Below are positions 1-7,656 of a stretch of 64,000 nt of DNA, piece by piece (the first letter of the stretch is position 1; each line of letters starts with the position of its first letter). The notes under the pieces were generated by a model. The model had not been told where the DNA came from. It saw nothing but the letters and a program-made list of their open reading frames with translations, and did not search any database. Source of the DNA: Ottowia oryzae (lineage in GTDB: Bacteria > Pseudomonadota > Gammaproteobacteria > Burkholderiales > Burkholderiaceae_C); NCBI RefSeq assembly GCF_003008535.1, contig NZ_CP027666.1:2593501-2657500 (forward strand), written 5' to 3'. Made by a program: the position numbers and the translations under genes.

Positions 1-1987
1 GGTCCGCGTACTGCATCGGGCCGCCGCGCCAGATGGGGAAGCCGTAGCCCGTCAGGTACACCATGTCGATGTCGCCCGCCTTGCTGGCAATGCCGTCTTC
101 CAGAATGTGCGCGCCTTCGTTGACCAGCGAGAACACCAGGCGCTCAACGATTTCCTTGTCGCTGATCTTGCGCGGGGTGATGCCCAGGGCCTTGCGGTGG
201 TCTTCGATCAGCTTGGTGACCACCTCGCTCGGGATGGCGTCGCGCTTGCCGGGCTGGTAGTCGTACCACCCTGCTCCGGTCTTCTGGCCAAAGCGGCCCA
301 ACTCGCACAGTTTGTCGGCCGTGGCGCTGTATTTCATGCCTGGCTTTTCCACGGCGCGGCGCTTGCGGATGGCCCAGCCGATGTCGTTGCCGGCCAGGTC
401 GCCCATGCGGAACGGGCCCATGGCAAAGCCGAACTTCTCGATGGCCTTGTCGACCTGCTGCGGCGTGGCGCCTTCGTCCAGCAAAAAGCCGGCCTGACGG
501 CTGTACTGCTCGATCATGCGGTTGCCGATGAAGCCGTCGCACACGCCCGAGACCACGGCGGTTTTCTTGATCTTCTTGGCCACGCCCATCACGGTGGCCA
601 GCACGTCCTTGGCGGTGGCCTTGCCGCGCACCACTTCCAGCAGCTTCATGACGTTGGCCGGGCTGAAGAAGTGCATGCCGACCACGTCTTGCGGGCGCTG
701 GGTAAAGGCGGCGATCTTGTCCACGTCCAGCGTGGAGGTGTTGGACGCCAGGATGGCGCCGGGCTTGGCCACCTTGTCCAGTTGCGTGAACACGGCTTCC
801 TTGACGCCGAGTTCTTCAAACACCGCTTCGATGATCAGGTCGGCGTCTTTCAGGTCGTCGTAGCTCAGCGTGGTCTTGAGCAGTGCCATGCGCTGCTCGT
901 ACTTGTCCTGCTTGAGCTTGCCCTTCTTGACCTGCGCCTCGTAGTTCTTGCGGATCGTGGCCACGCCGCGGTCCAGCGCTTCCTGCTTGGTTTCCAGGAT
1001 GGTGACCGGAACGCCCGCGTTCAGGAAGTTCATGGCGATGCCGCCACCCATGGTACCCGCGCCGATCACGCCCACTGTCTTCACGTCGCGTGGCTTCACG
1101 TCGCTGCCCACGTCCGGAATCTTCGAGGCTGCACGCTCGGCCATGAAGATGTGGCGCAGGGCCTTGCACTCGGGCGTCTGCATCAGGTTGACGAAGATTT
1201 CGCGCTCTTTGGCCATCCCGTCGTCAAAGCGCAGCTTGGTGGCGTATTCGACCGCGTCCACGCACTTGGCGGGCGCCGGGAAGTTCTTGGCCATACCCTT
1301 GACCATGTTGCGCGCGAACTGGAAGTACGCCTCGGCGTTGGGGTGGCTGCACGGCAGGTTGCGCACCAACGGCAGCGGCGCGCCGTCGGCGTGCTGGGCG
1401 GCCACCTTCTGCGCCAGCGATACGGCTTCGTCCAGCAGCGCTTCGGGCGTGGCGGCCAGCTGGTCGAACAGTTTCTGGCCCGGCAATCCGGCCAGCATCT
1501 CGCTGTTGATGGCTTCGCCGCTGACGATGATGTTCAGCGCGGTTTCCACGCCCAGCACACGCGGCAGGCGCTGGGTGCCACCCGCGCCAGGGATCAGCCC
1601 CAGCTTGACTTCAGGCAGCGCCACCTTCGTGCCCGGTGCGGCGATGCGGTAGTGCGCGCCCAGCGCCAGTTCCAGCCCGCCGCCCATGCAGACGGAATGG
1701 ATGGCGGCCACCACCGGCTTGCGGGAATTCTCCAGCGCGGCGATGACGGAGTTGAGGTTCGGCTCGCGCATGGCGCGGCTGGCGTCGTTGAATTCGCGAA
1801 TGTCCGCGCCACCCGAAAACGCCTTGCCCGCCCCGGTCAGCACGATGGCCTTGACGGCCGGATCGCCGTTGGCTTTTTCCAGCGCGTTGGTGATACCCAA
1901 CCGGGTGTCGTAACCCAGGCCGTTGACCGGCGGGTTGTTCAGGGTGATGACGGCCACGTCTCCTTGGACTTTGTACTCAGCGGTCAT
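1..1987 (-). CDS. fadB: Fatty acid oxidation multienzyme: enoyl-CoA hydratase / 3-hydroxyacyl-CoA dehydrogenase (3' end cut by window edge)
   Basis: Catalyses the hydration and NAD-dependent oxidation steps of beta-oxidation. The ATG at 1987 opens a frame of 662 complete codons that is still open at position 1; the usual length is about 700, so only a short C-terminus is missing. An N-terminal crotonase domain (about residues 1-190) shows SGGADIREF and the oxyanion-hole stretch MGGGLELALG followed by LGLIPGAGGTQRLPR. Near residue 300 the Rossmann motif GVIGAGTMGGGIA begins the dehydrogenase domain, followed by SNTSTL, the HFFSPA signature and two C-terminal helical repeats. It lies downstream of the livF-type ATPase on the same strand, about 300 bases away, and fits the acyl-CoA ligase and transporter as a carboxylate-degradation set. 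FadB and FadJ types cannot be separated from this sequence alone. Confidence 0.95.
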   Translation of the reverse strand, partial: MTAEYKVQGDVAVITLNNPPVNGLGYDTRLGITNALEKANGDPAVKAIVLTGAGKAFSGGADIREFNDASRAMREPNLNSVIAALENSRKPVVAAIHSVCMGGGLELALGAHYRIAAPGTKVALPEVKLGLIPGAGGTQRLPRVLGVETALNIIVSGEAINSEMLAGLPGQKLFDQLAATPEALLDEAVSLAQKVAAQHADGAPLPLVRNLPCSHPNAEAYFQFARNMVKGMAKNFPAPAKCVDAVEYATKLRFDDGMAKEREIFVNLMQTPECKALRHIFMAERAASKIPDVGSDVKPRDVKTVGVIGAGTMGGGIAMNFLNAGVPVTILETKQEALDRGVATIRKNYEAQVKKGKLKQDKYEQRMALLKTTLSYDDLKDADLIIEAVFEELGVKEAVFTQLDKVAKPGAILASNTSTLDVDKIAAFTQRPQDVVGMHFFSPANVMKLLEVVRGKATAKDVLATVMGVAKKIKKTAVVSGVCDGFIGNRMIEQYSRQAGFLLDEGATPQQVDKAIEKFGFAMGPFRMGDLAGNDIGWAIRKRRAVEKPGMKYSATADKLCELGRFGQKTGAGWYDYQPGKRDAIPSEVVTKLIEDHRKALGITPRKISDKEIVERLVFSLVNEGAHILEDGIASKAGDIDMVYLTGYGFPIWRGGPMQYAD

Positions 1988-2290
1988 GGATGCGTATTCC
2001 TCTGGTTGGTGCAACAAGCGAAGTGCGCCGCGCTAGCGGGGCACGAGAACAATCTGCAATTGTGGGAGATGGGCGGGGGTGCCGCAACGCGCATTGTCTC
2101 CACAGGGACAAACCTTGCGCGGCACCTGGCGCCATCGCCCGCTGATATGCAAGTCAAATCACCCTCTAGCGCAGGCGGCACCAGCGCTGGCAGCTATCAA
2201 TTTAATTGCAAAAGAATGGTATGAAGCTGCCGCATGGGGCCAGCCAGCGCAGCGCCGCAATCAAGCGCCACGCAGCCAGCTGGCCAGCGC
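1988..2290. other. Intergenic stretch without a gene
   Basis: About 300 bases between the livF-type ATPase and the fadB-like gene. No credible coding frame is seen. The only recognisable structure is one copy of the dispersed palindromic repeat. No rho-independent terminator was found, so read-through into the fadB-like gene remains possible. Confidence 0.6.
2165..2202 (+). repeat. Dispersed palindromic repeat, copy 1
   Basis: Shows the pattern CTAGCGC-(about 10)-CCAGCGCTGGCAGCTATCAA: two GCGC-containing arms, then the conserved end GGCAGCTATCAA. It is followed by an AT-rich stretch, as in several other copies. It lies between livF and the fadB-like gene. Confidence 0.8.
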
Positions 2291-2986
2291 TCAGACTTCC
2301 AGCCATTCCTTGCGTACGCCAGCGTCGGCGCGCAGCTGGTCGGGCGTGCCATCGAAGACGATGCTGCCGTGGCCCATCACCAGCGCGCGGTCGGAGATTT
2401 GCATGGCGATGGTCAGCTTCTGCTCGATCAGCAGGACGGACACCCCGCGATCCTTCAGCCGCTTGAGGTATTCGCCCACCAGCTCGACGATCTTGGGTGC
2501 CAGGCCTTCGGTGGGCTCGTCGATGATGATCAGGTCCGGGTCGCCCATCAGCGTGCGGCACAGGGTGAGCATCTGCTGTTCGCCGCCGGACATCACGCCC
2601 GCCTCGGTGTTCTGGCGCTCTTGCAGGCGCGGGAACATGGCGTACATGTCGTCGTAGCTCCAGCGACTGGCTTTCTTGCCGCTCTTCTCGCCCAACATCA
2701 GGTTCTGGTGCACCGTCAGGCGCGGAAAGATGTCGCGCGATTCGGGCACGTAGCCCAGCCCCATGTGGGCGATCTCGTACGACTTGCGCTTGAGCAGGCT
2801 TTTCCCATTCCAGTCGATTTGGCCTTCCGCGTGTACCAGGCCCATGATGGCCTTGGCGGTGGTGGATCGGCCCGAGCCATTGCGCCCCAGCAGCGCAACG
2901 ATCTCGCCGGGATGCACCTCGAAATCAACGCCGTGCAGCACATGGCTCTTGCCGTAGTAGGCATGCAGATCATGGACTTTCAACAT
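2291..2986 (-). CDS. livF: Branched-chain amino acid-type ABC transporter ATP-binding protein (LivF-like)
   Basis: Second ATPase of a LivFGHMK-type importer. The ATG at 2986 lies 2 bases after the LivG stop and gives 231 residues, normal for LivF. The conserved start MLKVHDLHAYYGKSHVLHGV supports this choice over the longer open frame upstream. Present are a P-loop at about residues 36-43, the signature SGGEQQ, Walker B LIIIDEPTEGLAPK and a switch histidine region. Odd point: the P-loop reads GRNGSGRSTT, with arginine where the ATP-phosphate-binding lysine is expected. I believe the same variant occurs in other Burkholderiales LivF-like proteins, so it may be a subfamily trait and not damage. 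Confidence 0.93.
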   Translation of the reverse strand: MLKVHDLHAYYGKSHVLHGVDFEVHPGEIVALLGRNGSGRSTTAKAIMGLVHAEGQIDWNGKSLLKRKSYEIAHMGLGYVPESRDIFPRLTVHQNLMLGEKSGKKASRWSYDDMYAMFPRLQERQNTEAGVMSGGEQQMLTLCRTLMGDPDLIIIDEPTEGLAPKIVELVGEYLKRLKDRGVSVLLIEQKLTIAMQISDRALVMGHGSIVFDGTPDQLRADAGVRKEWLEV

Positions 2987-2988
2987 AT

Positions 2989-3783
2989 TCAATGCCCCTG
3001 TGCCTGCGCGTCGGCCACCGACGAACCAAGGTACGCCTCTTGCACGCGCGCGTTGGCGCGCACGGCCTCGGGCGTGTCGAAGGCGATCACCTCGCCATAC
3101 ACCACCACGGCAATCTTGTCGGCCAGGCCGAAGACCACGCCCATGTCGTGTTCCACCGTCAGCAGCGTCTTGCCTTGCGTGACATGGCGAATCAGGTCGA
3201 TGAAGTGCTTGGTCTCGCTCTTGCTCATGCCGGCCGTCGGTTCGTCCAGCAGGATCACGTCGGCGCCGCCGCCAATGGTCACGCCGATCTCCAGCGCGCG
3301 CTGCTCGGCGTAAGGCAGGTTGATGGCCAGCACATCGCGTTTGCTCTCCAGCTGGATCATGCGCAGCAGCTCTTCGGTGCGGGCATTGGCGTCGTGCATG
3401 CGCGATAGAAAGCGCATGAAGGTGTAGCGATAGCCCAGCTGCCACAGCACGGCGCAGCGCAGGTTTTCAAACACGCTCAGCTTGGGGAATATGTTGGTGA
3501 TCTGAAAGCTGCGCGAGAGGCCCAGGCGGTTGATCTCGTAGGGCTTCTTGCCGTCGATGCGCTGGCCGTTCAGCAGCACCTCGCCGCTGGTGGGCGTCAG
3601 CCGGCCGCTGATGAGGTTGAACAGCGTCGATTTGCCCGCGCCGTTGGGGCCGATGATGGCCACGCGCTCGCCAGGCCGCACCGCCAGGTTGGCGCCGCGG
3701 ATGATCTGCGTCTTGCCAAAGCTCTTGCGCAGGTCCTTCAGTTCGACGGCAAAGGCGCCGGAATGTGTGGCGGCCGCATTCAT
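2989..3783 (-). CDS. livG: Branched-chain amino acid-type ABC transporter ATP-binding protein (LivG-like)
   Basis: First ATPase of the importer, 264 residues, typical of LivG. It has an intact P-loop GPNGAGKST near residue 40, LivG-type NIFPKLSVFENLRCAV in the region after Walker A, Walker B VILLDEPTAGMSKSE and VEHDMG at the switch region. The signature motif is degenerate: NLPYAEQRALEIG replaces the usual LSGGQ, which is common in LivG (typically YGEQR). The ATG overlaps the LivM stop by 4 bases (ATGA), indicating translational coupling. Because the partner LivF has an altered P-loop, this subunit may carry most of the ATPase activity. Confidence 0.95.
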   Translation of the reverse strand: MNAAATHSGAFAVELKDLRKSFGKTQIIRGANLAVRPGERVAIIGPNGAGKSTLFNLISGRLTPTSGEVLLNGQRIDGKKPYEINRLGLSRSFQITNIFPKLSVFENLRCAVLWQLGYRYTFMRFLSRMHDANARTEELLRMIQLESKRDVLAINLPYAEQRALEIGVTIGGGADVILLDEPTAGMSKSETKHFIDLIRHVTQGKTLLTVEHDMGVVFGLADKIAVVVYGEVIAFDTPEAVRANARVQEAYLGSSVADAQAQGH

Positions 3784-5087
3784 GGCGCGCTCCCTTCTGA
3801 CTTGCGTGCGGCATTCTCGATTTCAGACTGCACCTCACCCCATTGCTCAGCGTAGCGGCGCCGGGCGCGGTCGAGCACGAAGGCGCCCACGGCGAGCAGC
3901 ACGGCCGAAACGCCCCACGACATGGCGCTGCGAGCATGCAAGGTCACGCCAGCGAACGGCACCTCGTCGCCCATGGCGCTGTTGAGCTGCAGGTGATAGA
4001 TCATCTCGATCATGGCGCCTGCGCCGGCCAGCATGACGATGCCGCTGACCAGCATCACGGCCAGGCTGGGCGCCACACGCCCGAGCCGGCCGAACTGGGC
4101 CACGCGAACGTTCATCATGATGAGGCTGGCAATGCCGCCGGGCGCATACATCACCATGAAAACGAAGATCAGGCCCAGGTACAGCAGCCATGCCTTGGTC
4201 AGCTCAGACAGCAACACGGTGGCCAGCACCATCAGAATGCCGCCGATGATGGGGCCGAAAAACACCGTGGCGCCACCCAGGAAGGTGAACAGCAGGTAGC
4301 TGCCCGAGCGCACAGGGCCCACAACTTCGGCCGTGACCAACTCGAACTGCAAAGCGCCCAGACCGCCCGCAATGCCGGCAAAAAAGCCCGCCACGATGAA
4401 GCCATAGTAGCGAACGCGCTGGCTGCTGTAGCCAATAAATTCGACCCGCTCCGGGTTGTCGCGCACGGCGTTGAGCATGCGGCCCAGCGGCGTCTGCGTA
4501 AAGGCGAACATCAAGGCCACGCTGACGAAGGTGTAGATCGCGATCAGGTAGTAAAGCTGACGCGCCGGCCCAAAGGTGATGCCCAGCACCGGCTCGCCCA
4601 CCACGCGGTTGCCCGACACGCCCGCCTCGCCGCCAAAGAACTCGGGGATCATCAAGGACATGGCGAACACCAGCTCGGCAATGCCCAGCGTGATCATCGC
4701 GAACGTGGTGCCAGACTTCTTGGTCGTCACGTAGCCGAACAACGCGGCGAAGAACACGCCAGCCAGGCCACCTACCAGCGGAATCAGGCTGACCGGCAGA
4801 TAAAAGCGCCCGGCCGACACCGCGTTCAAGGTGTGGATGGCCACGTAGGCACCCAGGCCGGAATAGACGGCATGGCCGAAGCTCAGCATGCCGCCCTGGC
4901 CCAAGAGGATGTTGTAGGACAGGCAGGCAATGATGGCGATGCCCATCTGCGCCAGCATGGTCACGCCCAGGTTGCTGGTGAAGACCAGCGGCGCGACGAT
5001 CAGCACCAGCGCGAAGGCGCCCCAGATCAACACCCGGCCCAGCGGCATGCGCGGCGGCGCGACGGTAGAAGTTGCAGCGGTATTCAT
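3780..5087 (-). CDS. livM: Branched-chain amino acid-type ABC transporter permease (LivM-like)
   Basis: Inner-membrane permease of 435 residues. After a short charged N-terminus it alternates hydrophobic segments, and the LivM core is evident (YNILLGQGGMLSFGHAVYSG near residue 60, then a second permease signature region). About 100 extra residues at the C-terminus contain further hydrophobic segments (LGRVAPSLAVMLVSGIVML and SAVLLAVGAFVLDRARRR) and end in a charged cytoplasmic tail. The family is usually 320-430 residues, so this is at the long end. It starts 4 bases after the LivH stop and overlaps LivG by 4 bases, so it sits inside one operon. Confidence 0.94.
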   Translation of the reverse strand: MNTAATSTVAPPRMPLGRVLIWGAFALVLIVAPLVFTSNLGVTMLAQMGIAIIACLSYNILLGQGGMLSFGHAVYSGLGAYVAIHTLNAVSAGRFYLPVSLIPLVGGLAGVFFAALFGYVTTKKSGTTFAMITLGIAELVFAMSLMIPEFFGGEAGVSGNRVVGEPVLGITFGPARQLYYLIAIYTFVSVALMFAFTQTPLGRMLNAVRDNPERVEFIGYSSQRVRYYGFIVAGFFAGIAGGLGALQFELVTAEVVGPVRSGSYLLFTFLGGATVFFGPIIGGILMVLATVLLSELTKAWLLYLGLIFVFMVMYAPGGIASLIMMNVRVAQFGRLGRVAPSLAVMLVSGIVMLAGAGAMIEMIYHLQLNSAMGDEVPFAGVTLHARSAMSWGVSAVLLAVGAFVLDRARRRYAEQWGEVQSEIENAARKSEGSAP

Positions 5088-5091
5088 AAGC

Positions 5092-6126
5092 TCATGTCTC
5101 CCTTGCGCCCAGCAGTCCGCGCGGACGGAAGATCAGGATCAGCACCAGGAACAGGTAAGGCAGGATGGGCGCGACCTGCGACAGCGTCAGCTTCGCGATC
5201 GAGTTTTCACGCAGCGCATCGCTGATCGGCAGGCCAAGCTGCGAGAGCAACGTGAGGAAGGAATAGTCAATGGCCACGGCAAAGGTCTGCACCACGCCGA
5301 TCAGAAGCGACGCGACAAACGCGCCGGCCAGGGAGCCCATGCCGCCCACCACCACCACCACGAAGATGATCGAGCCGACGGTGGCTGCCATCGCGGGCTC
5401 GGTCACGAACGTGCTGCCGCCGATCACACCGGCAAGCCCGGCCAGCGCCGTACCAGCGCCAAACACCAGCATGAACACGCGCGGCACGTTGTGGCCCAGC
5501 GCTTCGACCATGTCGGGGTGCGTCAGCGCGGCTTGGATGACATAGCCGATGCGCGTGCGCGTCAGCATCAGCCAGATGCCGACCAGCATCAGCACGGCCA
5601 CCAGCATCATCGCGGCGCGTGTGGCCGGGAACGGCGAGCACACGATGCGCACCGCGGCATCGGCCGCGCGGCAAGCACCGTCAGGCGCCGCGCCCCACAC
5701 CAAGTGCATGCCGTCGATTGAACTGTTGATCAGCGTGAACGCGGGGCCTTGCAGGATGGCCGGCGGGTTGAATTCCACCGCGGGGCGCCCCCAGATCAGT
5801 TGCACCAGCTCCAGGATGATGTAGGACAGCCCGAAGGTCACCAGCAGTTCAGGCACATGGCCGTACTTGTGCACCTTGCGCAGGCTGAAGCGCTCAAACC
5901 CAGCGCCCAGCAGCCCCACCAACAGCGGCGCCACCACCAGCGCCGCCCAAAAGCCGATGCTGCCCGATAGCGTGTACCCAATGTAGGCGCCCAGCATGTA
6001 GAAGCTGGCGTGGGCAAAGTTCAGCACGCCCATCATGCTGAAGATCAATGTCAGCCCCGAACTGAGCATGAACAGCAATAAGCCGTAGCTCAGTCCGTTG
6101 AGCATGGAGATGATGAAAAACTCCAT
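5092..6126 (-). CDS. livH: Branched-chain amino acid-type ABC transporter permease (LivH-like)
   Basis: Second permease, 344 residues. It begins with a hydrophobic N-terminus (MEFFIISMLNGLSYGLLLFM) and shows the LivH signature GVLNFAHASFYMLGAY. The central loop (about residues 135-170) is somewhat long and cysteine-containing compared with E. coli LivH of about 308 residues. The EALGHNVPRVFMLVF region is the conserved cytoplasmic coupling segment that contacts the ATPase. It lies downstream of the binding-protein gene, with a GC-rich hairpin in the 165-base gap, and upstream of livM with a 4-base gap. Confidence 0.94.
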   Translation of the reverse strand: MEFFIISMLNGLSYGLLLFMLSSGLTLIFSMMGVLNFAHASFYMLGAYIGYTLSGSIGFWAALVVAPLLVGLLGAGFERFSLRKVHKYGHVPELLVTFGLSYIILELVQLIWGRPAVEFNPPAILQGPAFTLINSSIDGMHLVWGAAPDGACRAADAAVRIVCSPFPATRAAMMLVAVLMLVGIWLMLTRTRIGYVIQAALTHPDMVEALGHNVPRVFMLVFGAGTALAGLAGVIGGSTFVTEPAMAATVGSIIFVVVVVGGMGSLAGAFVASLLIGVVQTFAVAIDYSFLTLLSQLGLPISDALRENSIAKLTLSQVAPILPYLFLVLILIFRPRGLLGARET

Positions 6127-6171
6127 CCTGAAAACCCTCTTGTTGACTTGACGGCGCCCGCGTGTGCGCCC

Positions 6172-6189
6172 GGCGCGCCAGAGCGCGCC
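6172..6189 (-). other. Intercistronic hairpin between binding-protein and permease genes
   Basis: A perfect 7-bp stem GGCGCGC / GCGCGCC with a 4-base loop, in the gap after the binding-protein stop. There is no T-run, so it is not a classical terminator. Such hairpins after binding-protein genes often stabilise the upstream message and help set the excess of binding protein over permease; that role is inferred. Confidence 0.4.
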
Positions 6190-6291
6190 AAGCTCAGCGC
6201 TGGCCTGATTGCGGCCAACGCCCGCTTTGCGCGCCCGTGGTGTCCGCGCCCCGGATCAGAAGCGCGGCAACCCTTCTACCCTATTCCCGTT

Positions 6292-7524
6292 TCAGGACGG
6301 ACGCTTCATGGCGCAGCTGGTGGGCGTGCTGGAAACGTAGGCCGGGTATTCAGCCACCGGCACCAGCGTCATGCCGGTGTTCTCCGGGCTGTAGGGGTAC
6401 TTGCCGCCGGCTTTTTGCCACACGGTCACGTACAAGGGTTGCTGCAACTGGTGGTCTGCCTTGCGCATTTCCACTTCGCCGTTGTAGTTCTTCCATTTCA
6501 GGCCCTCGAAGGCCTTGGCCACCTTGGCCGGGTCGGTGGACTTGGCGTTGGCCATCGCCTGCGACAGGCCGACCAGCGCGCTGGGGATCGCCCCCGTGAA
6601 CATGTCGTCCTTGAAGCGCGCCTTGAAGCCTTCCATCCACTTACCCATTTCGCCACCCATGTTGTAGTGCGAATAGGCCACCTGGAAGACCTTGCCTTCA
6701 CCGGTGGTGCCCAGCGCCGTGGGCGTGCCGGTCACACCGGTGTAATAAGTGAAGAACTTGCCGTCGTAGCCGCCTTCCTTGGCCGCCTTGATCAGCAGCG
6801 CCAGGTCAGAGCCCCAGTTGCCGGTAATCACGGTGTCCGCGCCAGAGGCCTTGATCTTGGCGATGTAGGGCGCGAAGTCGCGCACCTGGGCAAGCGGGTG
6901 AAGGTCTTCGCCAACGATCTGCACATCCGGGCGCTTGCGCTTGAGCGCTTCCTTGGCGAACTTGGCCACCTGCTGGCCGTGCGAATAGTTCTGGTTGAGC
7001 AGGTAGACCTTGTGGATGTCCTTCTGGTCTTTCATGAACGTCGTCATCGCCTCGATCTTCATCGACGTGTCGGCGTCAAAACGGAAGTGCCAGTAGTTGC
7101 ACTTGCTGTTGGTGAAGTCTGGATCGACCGCGGCATAGTTCAGGTAGATCATCTCCTTGCCGGGATTGCGCTCGTTGTGCTTGGTGATGCCGTCGATCAG
7201 CGCCGCGGCCACCGAAGAGCCGTTGCCCTGCGCGACATAGCGGATGCCCTGGTCAATCGCCGCCTTCAGCGCGTTGGCGCTGTCGGCGGGGCTCAGCTTG
7301 TTGTCGAAGGCGACGATCTCAAACTTCACGCCGGCCGGGTTGTTCTTGCTCAACTCGTCGGCGAAGTACTGCCAGCTGCGCATCTGGTTGGTGCCCAGCG
7401 GGCCCATCAAGCCCGTCTGCGGGTCGATCAACGCAATTTTGACGGTCTCGCCCTTTTGGGCGTAGACCGACGACAGGGCTGCCAACATGGCCGCGCCGGC
7501 CAGCATCTTCACTGCGAACTTCAT
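6292..7524 (-). CDS. Periplasmic substrate-binding protein of the Liv-type ABC transporter
   Basis: Extracytoplasmic receptor (Leu/Ile/Val-binding fold, periplasmic-binding type 1), 410 residues. A signal peptide covers about residues 1-22 (MKFAVKMLAGAAMLAALSSVYA, cleavage after YA). The mature protein begins with ETVKIALIDPQTGLMGPLG, typical of this family. The subfamily seen with acyl-CoA ligases in Burkholderiales usually binds aromatic or aliphatic carboxylates and not branched-chain amino acids; with a ligase immediately upstream, a carboxylate substrate is the better guess. The C-terminal tail after VAEYPAYVSSTPTS is unremarkable. The start is set by the signal peptide. Confidence 0.93.
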   Translation of the reverse strand: MKFAVKMLAGAAMLAALSSVYAQKGETVKIALIDPQTGLMGPLGTNQMRSWQYFADELSKNNPAGVKFEIVAFDNKLSPADSANALKAAIDQGIRYVAQGNGSSVAAALIDGITKHNERNPGKEMIYLNYAAVDPDFTNSKCNYWHFRFDADTSMKIEAMTTFMKDQKDIHKVYLLNQNYSHGQQVAKFAKEALKRKRPDVQIVGEDLHPLAQVRDFAPYIAKIKASGADTVITGNWGSDLALLIKAAKEGGYDGKFFTYYTGVTGTPTALGTTGEGKVFQVAYSHYNMGGEMGKWMEGFKARFKDDMFTGAIPSALVGLSQAMANAKSTDPAKVAKAFEGLKWKNYNGEVEMRKADHQLQQPLYVTVWQKAGGKYPYSPENTGMTLVPVAEYPAYVSSTPTSCAMKRPS

Positions 7525-7605
7525 TGAGTTGTCTCCTACGGTTGCGACGATTGCTAGAACAACCCGCAGCGTAAGTGCTTGCAGTCAAAACGAAAGCCGG
7601 GATTT

Positions 7606-7641
7606 CCCCGAAAGAGTCGCCTAGGCGTCAGAGTTTCGGGG
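7606..7641 (-). other. Inverted repeat upstream of the binding-protein gene
   Basis: An 8-bp perfect inverted repeat, CCCCGAAA and TTTCGGGG, encloses a smaller palindrome GCCTAGGC. It sits between the acyl-CoA ligase stop (7657) and the binding-protein start (7524). It may be an operator or a processing or stability hairpin in the leader; no T-run follows on either strand. Confidence 0.45.
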
Positions 7642-7656
7642 AGACGCTGCCTTGGG

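Noticed and set aside
107..2224. Long plus-strand open frame of 705 codons
   Set aside because: It is antisense to the fadB-like gene; its translation is rich in His, Arg, Gly and Leu and has no family motif, the usual GC-rich shadow.
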